DNA of 64,000 bases from Lepidurus packardi. Taxonomy: Eukaryota > Arthropoda > Branchiopoda > Notostraca > Triopsidae. The stretch lies in assembly GCA_023053545.1 (NCBI GenBank), contig JAKZAN010000166.1, forward strand, positions 1-64,000. The letters are read 5' to 3'. The notes beneath the pieces are model-generated. The model ran no database searches and was not told the DNA's origin. It saw only the letters and a list, made by a program, of their open reading frames with translations. Each line of letters starts with the position of its first letter. The stretch's first letter is position 1. Shown here in pieces: positions 44,043 to 56,299 of this stretch. A program made the position numbers and the translations under genes.

Positions 44043-45748
44043 AATTTGTTTGTAATTTTACCTGAAATTTCCTTGAAATTTGCTTGTAATTTTACCTGAA
44101 ATTTCCTTGAAATTTGCTTGTAATTTTACCTGAAATTTCCTCGAAATCTTATTGAAATTACACTGAAATTTCATTGAAATTTCGTTGAAATATGCTTGTA
44201 ATTTTACCTGAAACTTTAATGAAATTTCCTTGAAATTTGCTTGTAACTTTACCTGAAATTTCCTCGAAATCTTACTGAAATTACACTGAAATTTCATTGA
44301 AAATTCGTCTAAATATGCTTGTAATTTTACCTGAAATTTCAATGAAATTTCCTTGAAATTTGCTTGTAATTTTACCTGAAATTTCCTCAAAATCTTATAT
44401 TAATTACACTGAAATTTCATTGAAATTTCGTTAAAATATGCTTGTAATTTTACCTGAAATTTCAATGAAATTTCCTTGAAATTTGCTTGTAATTTTACCT
44501 GAAACTTTAATGAAATTTCCTTGAAATTTGCTTGTAACTTTACCTGAAATTTCCTCGAAATCTTATTGAAATTACACTGAAATTTCATTGAAAATTCGTC
44601 TAAATATGCTTGTAATTTTACCTGAAATTTCAATGAAATTTCCTTGAAATTTGCTTGTAATTTTACCTGAAATTTCCTCAAAATCTTATATTAATTACAG
44701 TGAAATTTCATTGAAATTTCGTTAAAATATGCTTGTAATTTTACCTGAAATTTCAATGAAATTTCCTTGAAATTTGCTTGTAATTTTACCTGAAATTTCC
44801 TTGAAATATGCTTGTAATTTTACCTGAAATTTCAATGAAATTTCCTTGAAATTTGCTTGTATTTTTACCTGAAATTTCCTCGAAATCTTATTGAAATTAC
44901 ACTGAAATTTCATTGAAATTTCGTTGAAATATGCTTGTAATTTTACCTCAAATTTCAATGAAATTTCCTTGAAATTTGCTTGTAATTTTACCTGAAATTT
45001 CCTCGTAATCTTAATGAAATTACAGTGAAATTTCATTGAAATTTCGTTGAAATATGGTTGTAATTTTACCTGAAACTTCAATGAAATTTCCTTGAAATTT
45101 GCTTGTAATTTTAACTGAAATTTCCCTTAAATTTGCTTGTAATTTTACCTGAAATTTCTTCGAAATCTTATTGAAATTACACTGAAATTTCATTGAAATT
45201 TCGTTGAAATATGCTTGTAATTTTACCTGAAATTTCGATGAAATTTCCTTGAAATTTGCTTGTAATTTTACCTGAAATTTCCCTGAAATTTACTTGATTT
45301 TACCTGAAATTTCTTCGAAATCTTAATGAAATTACAGTGAAATTTCATTGAAATTTCGTTGAAACATGCTTGTAATTTTACCTGAAACTTCAATGAAATT
45401 TCCTTGAAATATGCTTGTAATTTTACCTGAAATTTCAATGAAATTTCCTTGAAATTTGCTTGTAATTTTACCTGAAATTTCCTTGAAATTTCCTTGAAAT
45501 ATGCTTGTAATTTTACCTGAAATTTCAATGAAATTTCCTTGAAATTTGCTTGTATTTTTACCTGAAATTTCCTCGAAATCTTATTGAAATTACACTGAAA
45601 TTTCATTGAAATGTCGTTGAAATATGCTTGTAATTTTACCTGAAATTTCAATGAGATTTCCTTGAAATTTGCTTGTAATTTTACCTGAAATTTCCCTGAA
45701 ATTTACTTGATTTTACCTGAAATTTCTTCGAAATCTTAATGAAATTAC
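44041..45748 (-). repeat. 123-bp satellite, block 5
   Basis: 1.7 kb of satellite between the LINE-C complex and its duplicate. It begins with the same 407 bp that precede LINE-C (38139-38545) and is itself repeated after the duplicate at 47798-49505, with constant offset 3757. It ends at gaaattac, followed by a 3-base filler gca. Confidence 0.95.
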
Positions 45749-45751
45749 GCA

Positions 45752-46968
45752 CATTTCGCACATATTTGTGTCGTCGATGGACATCTGGTGGCCATATGAC
45801 CGTACTTCTGGCATTTGAAGCATTGAAGGACGGCTAAAGAAATAAAATCTTCGACAGGGGCAATTCGGTTGAAAGCGAAAAGATAAGATTGGCCGAGTAT
45901 TTTAGCTTTGTAGTCCGATGAGATGACGTCAATGACTAAGGACCCGAACGCTTTTTCGCTTTTGGGGTTTAGCCAGCTGATGTTTGAGTCTTTGAGGGAG
46001 TTACCAGCTAGTATGGCATTCTTTTCAGTGAGGTGCTTTGCAATGTTTTGGACCGTTACGCATCGAGGTATTTGGTGAACAACTATCTTGTTATTTTCTT
46101 TTTTCTTTATCGTATGAACAGGGCCCAACTTAGGGAGGTTAATCGAACTCAGGCGTGGTTCTGCTTTTTGCTTTTCTTCCTGTGAGGAGAAGATCAATTG
46201 AAGTCTGTTTGAGTTCGTTTTCCTAATGAGAGCTGGTTTTGGGATATCGGCCGCCACGTTTGTCAGATCCTCTTCGAAGGTTTCAAGAAGCTGTTTCCTG
46301 TTAAATGACTCATTCCTTTTGTTTTCGTCCTCTTGTTCGATAATAATGGAAAACTCCATGTTTTTGTCTACAACTACGGGAATAGATGGAAGCTGTTTGA
46401 TAGTTGCGGTTGTCGTATTGACTGGAGCTTTGCTCTTCACAATTTCGGCAAAAGATGTGACTTTATCTGTGCCACTGGTTGAGATTCCTTGATTCGCTTT
46501 TAGAATAGTTTTCAACTGGTGAATTTCTTCTAAAAGAGTTGGAACTAATTCGGCAAGAGGTCTGATGTTTGTTAACTCGTTTTTCAGTTGGACAGTAGCT
46601 TTCGTTAGACTGTCAATCGATTCTTGTTGCTTAATTAATGATCTTAAGATTGTCTCGAAAACTTCAGGGTTGGTTTGGGTTTGAAGGTTGGCATTTTGTT
46701 GGATGGCCACGTCAACATCGATGTTGGACAAGGACGGATGTTGAGAACAGTCGTTTTTTGTCTGTTTGGACGGATTATCCGATTCTTGTATTATAGAGAC
46801 TTCTTTTCTCTTGGTGGGCCCCGGCATAGATTCCCCGACACTGTGCCTTCTTCTTGGCGTACATTCGTCACAATATTTTTGGGCATGATGGCCCTTCTTG
46901 AATGGCTTATCACACCCAGTACACAGGTATGTGAAAGTTTCAGGTGGTACACTTTGTTGATCCTCCAT
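45752..46968 (-). pseudogene. LINE-C ORF1 copy on minus, truncated at the second zinc knuckle
   Basis: About 405 codons from ATG 46968, identical in translation to the plus-strand ORF1 at 42540 until TTQICAKC, where the sequence joins satellite. It keeps the N-terminal CX2C-X13-CX2C finger, the helical region and the first knuckle, and lacks most of the second and all of the third. In this copy the ORF1 N- and C-terminal parts are contiguous on the minus strand with their 5' UTR at 46969-47077. This is the order expected for the original minus-strand LINE-C, so this loop orientation may be ancestral. Confidence 0.88.
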
Positions 46969-47077
46969 GAATGAAGGATTGGTTGTTGGGTTGTTTCACA
47001 ATAGAAAGGAAAGGTTTTGATACAGAGCTCGTAGAAAAACACGTCTGACCACGAACAGGTTCGAAGCCGAACCCTTT

Positions 47078-47649
47078 CCTCACAAGAAGAAAAGCAAAAA
47101 GCAGAACCACGCCTGAGTTCGATTAACCTCCCTAAGTTGGGCCCTGTTCATACGATAAAGAAAAAAGAAAATAACAAGATAGTTGTTCACCAAATACCTC
47201 GATGCGTAACGGTCCAAAACATTGCAAAGCACCTCACTGAAAAGAATGCCATACTAGCTGGTAACTCCCTCAAAGACTCAAACATCAGCTGGCTAAACCC
47301 CAAAAGCGAAAAAGCGTTCGGGTCCTTAGTCATTGACGTCATCTCATCGGACTACAAAGCTAAAATACTCGGCCAATCTTATCTTTTCGCTTTCAACCGA
47401 ATTGCCCCTGTCGAAGATTTTATTTCTTTAGCCGTCCTTCAATGCTTCAAATGCCAGAAGTACGGTCATATGGCCACCAGATGTCCATCGACGACACAAA
47501 TATGTGCGAAATGCTCCGACCATCACTCACTTAAATCCTGCGTCTCAAACAATACAAAGTGCGCAAATTGCAATGGGAAACACCCCTCTATGTTCAAAGA
47601 ATGCCCCATACGCCAAGAATTCCTCAAAAATCTGTCAAAAGCTAAGTAA
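47078..47649 (+). pseudogene. LINE-C ORF1, C-terminal fragment (plus arm of the duplicate)
   Basis: About 190 codons of ORF1 C-terminus ending at TAA 47647-47649, with all three zinc knuckles. It begins abruptly at cctcacaag after the inverted 5' UTR. Same protein sequence as 41859-42430 and 43321-43892. Confidence 0.88.
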
Positions 47650-47799
47650 ATGCCGCGCCAAAACTTGAATAATGAGGTTCGTAATCCCCCAACCAAAGCA
47701 AATCCGACACGCATTTTAATACACAATATAAGAAAGAAAAGTGACCAACTACTAGAAACGGTTAGAGAAGCAGGAGAAAAATTTGTAGATGGGCTTTGA
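47650..47799 (+). pseudogene. LINE-C ORF2, N-terminal fragment (duplicate)
   Basis: Second copy of the 49-codon ORF2 start, ended by the same satellite-derived TGA as at 44040. It begins directly after the ORF1 TAA. No catalytic residues. Confidence 0.85.
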
Positions 47800-50683
47800 A
47801 ATTTGTTTGTAATTTTACCTGAAATTTCCTTGAAATTTGCTTGTAATTTTACCTGAAATTTCCTTGAAATTTGCTTGTAATTTTACCTGAAATTTCCTCG
47901 AAATCTTATTGAAATTACACTGAAATTTCATTGAAATTTCGTTGAAATATGCTTGTAATTTTACCTGAAACTTTAATGAAATTTCCTTGAAATTTGCTTG
48001 TAACTTTACCTGAAATTTCCTCGAAATCTTACTGAAATTACACTGAAATTTCATTGAAAATTCGTCTAAATATGCTTGTAATTTTACCTGAAATTTCAAT
48101 GAAATTTCCTTGAAATTTGCTTGTAATTTTACCTGAAATTTCCTCAAAATCTTATATTAATTACACTGAAATTTCATTGAAATTTCGTTAAAATATGCTT
48201 GTAATTTTACCTGAAATTTCAATGAAATTTCCTTGAAATTTGCTTGTAATTTTACCTGAAACTTTAATGAAATTTCCTTGAAATTTGCTTGTAACTTTAC
48301 CTGAAATTTCCTCGAAATCTTATTGAAATTACACTGAAATTTCATTGAAAATTCGTCTAAATATGCTTGTAATTTTACCTGAAATTTCAATGAAATTTCC
48401 TTGAAATTTGCTTGTAATTTTACCTGAAATTTCCTCAAAATCTTATATTAATTACAGTGAAATTTCATTGAAATTTCGTTAAAATATGCTTGTAATTTTA
48501 CCTGAAATTTCAATGAAATTTCCTTGAAATTTGCTTGTAATTTTACCTGAAATTTCCTTGAAATATGCTTGTAATTTTACCTGAAATTTCAATGAAATTT
48601 CCTTGAAATTTGCTTGTATTTTTACCTGAAATTTCCTCGAAATCTTATTGAAATTACACTGAAATTTCATTGAAATTTCGTTGAAATATGCTTGTAATTT
48701 TACCTCAAATTTCAATGAAATTTCCTTGAAATTTGCTTGTAATTTTACCTGAAATTTCCTCGTAATCTTAATGAAATTACAGTGAAATTTCATTGAAATT
48801 TCGTTGAAATATGGTTGTAATTTTACCTGAAACTTCAATGAAATTTCCTTGAAATTTGCTTGTAATTTTAACTGAAATTTCCCTTAAATTTGCTTGTAAT
48901 TTTACCTGAAATTTCTTCGAAATCTTATTGAAATTACACTGAAATTTCATTGAAATTTCGTTGAAATATGCTTGTAATTTTACCTGAAATTTCGATGAAA
49001 TTTCCTTGAAATTTGCTTGTAATTTTACCTGAAATTTCCCTGAAATTTACTTGATTTTACCTGAAATTTCTTCGAAATCTTAATGAAATTACAGTGAAAT
49101 TTCATTGAAATTTCGTTGAAACATGCTTGTAATTTTACCTGAAACTTCAATGAAATTTCCTTGAAATATGCTTGTAATTTTACCTGAAATTTCAATGAAA
49201 TTTCCTTGAAATTTGCTTGTAATTTTACCTGAAATTTCCTTGAAATTTCCTTGAAATATGCTTGTAATTTTACCTGAAATTTCAATGAAATTTCCTTGAA
49301 ATTTGCTTGTATTTTTACCTGAAATTTCCTCGAAATCTTATTGAAATTACACTGAAATTTCATTGAAATGTCGTTGAAATATGCTTGTAATTTTACCTGA
49401 AATTTCAATGAGATTTCCTTGAAATTTGCTTGTAATTTTACCTGAAATTTCCCTGAAATTTACTTGATTTTACTTGAAATTTCTTCGAAATCTTAATGAA
49501 ATTACAGTGAAATTTCATTGAAATTTCGTTGAAATAGGCTTGTAATTTTACCTGAAACTTCAATGAAATTTCCTTGAAATTTGCTTTTAATTTTACCTGA
49601 AATTTCCTCGAAATCTTATTGAAACTACACTGAAATTTCATTGAAATTTCGTTGAAATATGCTTGTAATTTTACCTGAAATTTCAATGAAATTTCCTTGA
49701 AATTTGCTTGTAATTTTACCTGAAATTTCCTCGAAATCTTATTGAAACTACACTGAAATTTCATTGAAATTTCGTTGAAATATGCTTGTAATTTTACCTG
49801 AAATTTCAATGAAATTTCTTTGAAATTTGCTTGTAATTTTACCTGAAATTTCCTCGAAATCTTACTGAAATTACACTGAAATTTCATTGAGATTTCGTTG
49901 AAACATGCTTGTGATTTTATCTGAAATTTCAATGAAATTTCCTTGAAATTTGCTTGTAATTTTAACTGAAATTTCAATGAAATTTCCTTGAAATTTGCTT
50001 GTAATTTTACCTGAAATTTTTTCGAAATCTTATTGAAATTACACTGAAACTTCAATGAAATTTCCTTGAAATTTGCTTGTAATTTTACCTGAAATTTCCT
50101 TGAAATTTGCTTGTAATTTTACCTGAAATTTCCTCGAAATCTTATTGAAATTACACTGAAATTTCATTGAAATTTCGTTGAAATATGCTTGTAATTTTAC
50201 CTGAAACTTTAATGAAATTTCCTTGAAATTTGCTTGTAACTTTACCTGAAATTTCCTCGAAATCTTATTGAAATTACACTGAAATTTCATTGAAAATTCG
50301 TCTAAATATGCTTGTAATTTTACCTGAAATTTCAATGAAATTTCCTTGAAATTTCCTTGTAATTTTACCTGAAATTTCCTCAAAATCTTATATTAATTAC
50401 ACTGAAATTTTATTGAAATTTCGTTAAAATATGCTTGTAATTTTACCTGAAATTTCAATGAAATTTCCTTGAAATTTGCTTGTAATTTTACCTGAAACTT
50501 TAATGAAATTTCCTTGAAATTTGCTTGTAACTTTACCTGAAATTTCCTCGAAATCTTATTGAAATTACACTGAAATTTCATTGAAAATTCGTCTAAATAT
50601 GCTTGTAATTTTACCTGAAATTTCAATGAAATTTCCTTGAAATTTGCTTGTAATTTTACCTGAAATTTCCTCAAAATCTTATA

Positions 50684-53600
50684 TTAATTACAGTGAAATT
50701 TCATTGAAATTTCGTTAAAATATGCTTGTAATTTTACCTGAAATTTCAATGAAATTTCCTTGAAATTTGCTTGTAACTTTACCTGAAATTTCCTTGAAAT
50801 TTCCTTGAAATATGCTTGTAATTTTACCTGAAATTTCAATGAAATTTCCTTGAAATTTGCTTGTATTTTTACCTGAAATTTCCTCGAAATCTTATTGAAA
50901 TTACACTGAAATTTCATTGAAATTTCGTTGAAATAGGCTTGTAATTTTACCTAAAATTTCCTCGAAATCTTATTGAAACTACACTGAAATTTCATTGAAA
51001 TTTCGTTGAAATATGCTTGTAATTTTACCTGAAATTTCAATGAAATTTCCTTGAAATTTGCTTGTAATTTTACCTGAAATTTCCTCGAAATCTTATTGAA
51101 ACTACACTGAAATTTCATTGAAATTTCGTTGAAATATGCTTGTAATTTTACCTGAAATTTCAATGAAATTTCTTTGAAATTTGCTTGTAATTTTACCTGA
51201 AATTTCCTCGAAATCTTACTGAAATTACACTGAAATTTCATTGAGATTTCGTTGAAACATGCTTGTGATTTTATCTGAAATTTCAATGAAATTTCCTTGA
51301 AATTTGCTTGTAATTTTAACTGAAATTTCAATGAAATTTCCTTGAAATTTGCTTGTAATTTTACCTGAAATTTTTTCGAAATCTTATTGAAATTACACTG
51401 AAACTTCAATGAAATTTCCTTGAAATTTGCTTGTAATTTTACCTGAAATTTCCTTGAAATTTGCTTGTAACTTTACCTGAAATTTCCTCGAAATCTTATT
51501 GAAATTACACTGAAATTTCATTGAAAATTCGTCTAAATATGCTTGTAATTTTACCTGAAATTTCAATGAAATTTCCTTGAAATTTGCTTGTAATTTTACC
51601 TGAAATTTCCTCAAAATCTTATATTAATTACACTGAAATTTCATTGAAATTTCGTTAAAATATGCTTGTAATTTTACCTGAAATTTCAATGAAATTTCCT
51701 TGAAATTTGCTTGTAATTTTACCTGAAACTTTAATGAAATTTCCTTGAAATTTGCTTGTAACTTTACCTGAAATTTCCTCGAAATCTTATTGAAATTACA
51801 CTGAAATTTCATTGAAAATTCGTCTAAATATGCTTGTAATTTTACCTGAAATTTCAATGAAATTTCCTTGAAATTTGCTTGTAATTTTACCTGAAATTTC
51901 CTCAAAATCTTATATTAATTACAGTGAAATTTCATTGAAATTTCGTTAAAATATGCTTGTAATTTTACCTGAAATTTCAATGAAATTTCCTTGAAATTTG
52001 CTTGTAATTTTACCTGAAATTTCCTTGAAATTTCCTTGAAATATGCTTGTAATTTTACCTGAAATTTCAATGAAATTTCCTTGAAATTTGCTTGTATTTT
52101 TACCTGAAATTTCCTCGAAATCTTATTGAAATTACACTGAAATTTCATTGAAATTTCGTTGAAATATGCTTGTAATTTTACCTCAAATTTCAATGAAATT
52201 TCCTTGAAATTTGCTTGTAATTTTACCTGAAATTTCCTCGTAATCTTAATGAAATTACAGTGAAATTTCATTGAAATTTCGTTGAAATATGGTTGTAATT
52301 TTACCTGAAACTTCAATGAAATTTCCTTGAAATTTGCTTGTAATTTTACCTGAAATTTCTTCGAAATCTTATTGAAATTACACTGAAATTTCATTGAAAT
52401 TTCGTTGAAATATGCTTGTAATTTTACCTGAAATTTCGATGAAATTTCCTTGAAATTTGCTTGTAATTTTACCTGAAATTTCCCTGAAATTTACTTGATT
52501 TTACCTGAAATTTCTTCGAAATCTTAATGAAATTACAGTGAAATTTCATTGAAATTTCGTTGAAACATGCTTGTAATTTTACCTGAAACTTCAATGAAAT
52601 TTCCTTGAAATATGCTTGTAATTTTACCTGAAATTTCAATGAAATTTCCTTGAAATTTGCTTGTAATTTTACCTGAAATTTCATTGAAATTTCGTTAAAA
52701 TATGCTTGTAATTTTACCTGAAATTTCAATGAAATTTCCTTGAAATTTGCTTGTAATTTTACCTGAAACTTTAATGAAATTTCCTTGAAATTTGCTTGTA
52801 ACTTTACCTGAAATTTCCTCGAAATCTTATTGAAATTACACTGAAATTTCATTGAAAATTCGTCTAAATATGCTTGTAATTTTACCTGAAATTTCAATGA
52901 AATTTCCTTGAAATTTGCTTGTAATTTTACCTGAAATTTCCTCAAAATCTTATATTAATTACAGTGAAATTTCATTGAAATTTCGTTAAAATATGCTTGT
53001 AATTTTACCTGAAATTTCAATGAAATTTCCTTGAAATTTGCTTGTAATTTTACCTGAAATTTCCTTGAAATTTCCTTGAAATATGCTTGTAATTTTACCT
53101 GAAATTTCAATGAAATTTCCTTGAAATTTGCTTGTATTTTTACCTGAAATTTCCTCGAAATCTTATTGAAATTACACTGAAATTTCATTGAAATTTCGTT
53201 GAAATAGGCTTGTAATTTTACCTGAAACTTCAATGAAATTTCCTTGAAATTTGCTTGTAATTTTACCTAAAATTTCCTCGAAATCTTATTGAAACTACAC
53301 TGAAATTTCATTGAAATTTCGTTGAAATATGCTTGTAATTTTACCTGAAATTTCAATGAAATTTCCTTGAAATTTGCTTGTAATTTTACCTGAAATTTCC
53401 TCGAAATCTTATTGAAACTACACTGAAATTTCATTGAAATTTCGTTGAAATATGCTTGTAATTTTACCTGAAATTTCAATGAAATTTCTTTGAAATTTGC
53501 TTGTAATTTTACCTGAAATTTCCTCGAAATCTTACTGAAATTACACTGAAATTTCATTGAGATTTCGTTGAAACATGCTTGTGATTTTATCTGAAATTTC

Positions 53601-54776
53601 AATGAAATTTCCTTGAAATTTGCTTGTAATTTTAACTGAAATTTCAATGAAATTTCCTTGAAATTTGCTTGTAATTTTACCTGAAATTTTTTCGAAATCT
53701 TATTGAAATTACACTGAAACTTCAATGAAATTTCCTTGAAATTTGCTTGTAATTTTACCTGAAATTTCCTTGAAATTTGCTTGTAACTTTACCTGAAATT
53801 TCCTCGAAATCTTATTGAAATTACACTGAAATTTCATTGAAAATTCGTCTAAATATGCTTGTAATTTTACCTGAAATTTCAATGAAATTTCCTTGAAATT
53901 TGCTTGTAATTTTACCTGAAATTTCCTCAAAATCTTATATTAATTACACTGAAATTTCATTGAAATTTCGTTAAAATATGCTTGTAATTTTACCTGAAAT
54001 TTCAATGAAATTTCCTTGAAATTTGCTTGTAATTTTACCTGAAACTTTAATGAAATTTCCTTGAAATTTGCTTGTAACTTTACCTGAAATTTCCTCGAAA
54101 TCTTATTGAAATTACACTGAAATTTCATTGAAAATTCGTCTAAATATGCTTGTAATTTTACCTGAAATTTCAATGAAATTTCCTTGAAATTTGCTTGTAA
54201 TTTTACCTGAAATTTCCTCAAAATCTTATATTAATTACAGTGAAATTTCATTGAAATTTCGTTAAAATATGCTTGTAATTTTACCTGAAATTTCAATGAA
54301 ATTTCCTTGAAATTTGCTTGTAATTTTACCTGAAATTTCCTTGAAATTTCCTTGAAATATGCTTGTAATTTTACCTGAAATTTCAATGAAATTTCCTTGA
54401 AATTTGCTTGTATTTTTACCTGAAATTTCCTCGAAATCTTATTGAAATTACACTGAAATTTCATTGAAATTTCGTTGAAATATGCTTGTAATTTTACCTC
54501 AAATTTCAATGAAATTTCCTTGAAATTTGCTTGTAATTTTACCTGAAATTTCCTCGTAATCTTAATGAAATTACAGTGAAATTTCATTGAAATTTCGTTG
54601 AAATATGGTTGTAATTTTACCTGAAACTTCAATGAAATTTCCTTGAAATTTGCTTGTAATTTTACCTGAAATTTCTTCGAAATCTTATTGAAATTACACT
54701 GAAATTTCATTGAAATTTCGTTGAAATATGCTTGTAATTTTACCTGAAATTTCGATGAAATTTCCTTGAAATTTGC
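50684..54776. repeat. 2316-bp tandem duplication within the satellite
   Basis: Reading frames and variant sites in about 50.7-52.5 kb recur at +2316 in about 53.0-54.8 kb (for example 50951-51409 with 53267-53725, 51624-51905 with 53940-54221, and 51915-52394 with 54231-54710). The repeated frames encode the same peptides. The segment 52469-52945 is only partly shared. Confidence 0.8.
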
Positions 54777-56299
54777 TTGTAATTTTACCTGAAATTTCCC
54801 TGAAATTTACTTGATTTTACCTGAAATTTCTTCGAAATCTTAATGAAATTACAGTGAAATTTCATTGAAATTTCGTTGAAACATGCTTGTAATTTTACCT
54901 GAAACTTCAATGAAATTTCCTTGAAATATGCTTGTAATTTTACCTGAAATTTCAATGAAATTTCCTTGAAATTTGCTTGTAATTTTACCTGAAATTTCCT
55001 TGAAATTTCCTTGAAATATGCTTGTAATTTTACCTGAAATTTCAATGAAATTTCCTTGAAATTTGCTTGTATTTTTACCTGAAATTTCCTCGAAATCTTA
55101 TTGAAATTACACTGAAATTTCATTGAAATTTCGTTGAAATATGCTTGTAATTTTACCTGAAATTTCAATGAAATTTTCTTGAAATTTGCTTGTAATTTTA
55201 ACTGAAATTTCCCTGAAATTTGCTTGTAATTTTACCTGAAATTTCTTCGAAATCTTATTGAAATTACACTGAAATTTCATTGAAATTTCGTTGAAATATG
55301 CTTGTAATTTTACCTGAAATTTCCTCGAAATGTTATTGCAATTACACTGAAATTTCATTGAAATTTCGTTGAAATATGCTTGAAATTTCCCTGAAATTTG
55401 CTTGTAATTTTACCTGAAATTTTTCGAAATCTTATTGAAATTACACTGAAATTTCATTGAAATTTCGTTGAAATATGCTTGAAATTTTACCTGAAATTTC
55501 AATGAGATTTCCTTAAAATTTGCTTGTAATTTTACCTGAAATTTCCCTGAAATTTACTTGATTTTACCTGAAATTTCTTCGAAATCTTAATGAAATTACA
55601 GTGAAATTTCATTGAAATTTCGTTGAAATATGCTTGTAATTTTACCTGAAACTTCAATGAAATTTCCTTGAAATTTGCTTGTAATTTTACCTGAAATTTC
55701 CTCGAAATCTTATTGAAACTACACTGAAATTTCATTGAAATTTCGTTGAAATATGCTTGTAATTTTACCTGAAATTTCAATGAAATTTCTTTGAAATTTG
55801 CTTGTAATTTTACCTGAAATTTCCTCGAAATCTTATTGAAATTACACTGAAATTTCATTGAGATTTCGTTGAAACATGCTTGTGATTTTATCTGAAATTT
55901 CAATGAAATTTCCTTGAAATTTGCTTGTAATTTAAACTGAAATTTCAATGAAATTTCCTTGAAATTTGCTTGTAATTTTACCTGAAATTTTTTCGAAATC
56001 TTATTGAAATTACACTGAAACTTCAATGAAATTTCCTTGAAATTTGCTTGTAATTTTACCTGAAATTTCCTTGAAATTTGCTTGTAATTTTACCTGAAAT
56101 TTCCTCGAAATCTTATTGAAATTAAACTGAAATTTCATTGAAATTTCGCTGAAGTATACTTGTAATTTAACCTGAAATTTCAATGAAATATCCTTGAAAT
56201 TTGTTTGTAATTTTACATGAAATTTCCTCGAAATCTTATTGAAATTACACTGAAATTTCATTGAATTTCGTTGAAATATGCTTGTAATTTTACCTGAAA

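Larger units (their letters stand above)
41995..49505. repeat. 3.75-kb tandem duplication with flipped central loop
   Basis: Unit 1 is 41995-45748 and unit 2 is 45752-49505, offset 3757, with gca (45749-45751) between them. Outside the loop the two units run in the same orientation: left-arm remnant, right arm and satellite. The loop of unit 2 (46188-47077) is the reverse complement of the loop of unit 1 (42431-43320). The marker beside the arm boundary (cacagg or cacaag) travels with the loop, so the exchange points lie deeper in the arms. Confidence 0.85.

Noticed and set aside
38546..49505. Two independent LINE-C insertions in opposite orientations
   Set aside because: The flanking satellite is repeated along with the element at the same offset (3757), and the LINE breakpoints are shared, so a duplication of one insertion is simpler.
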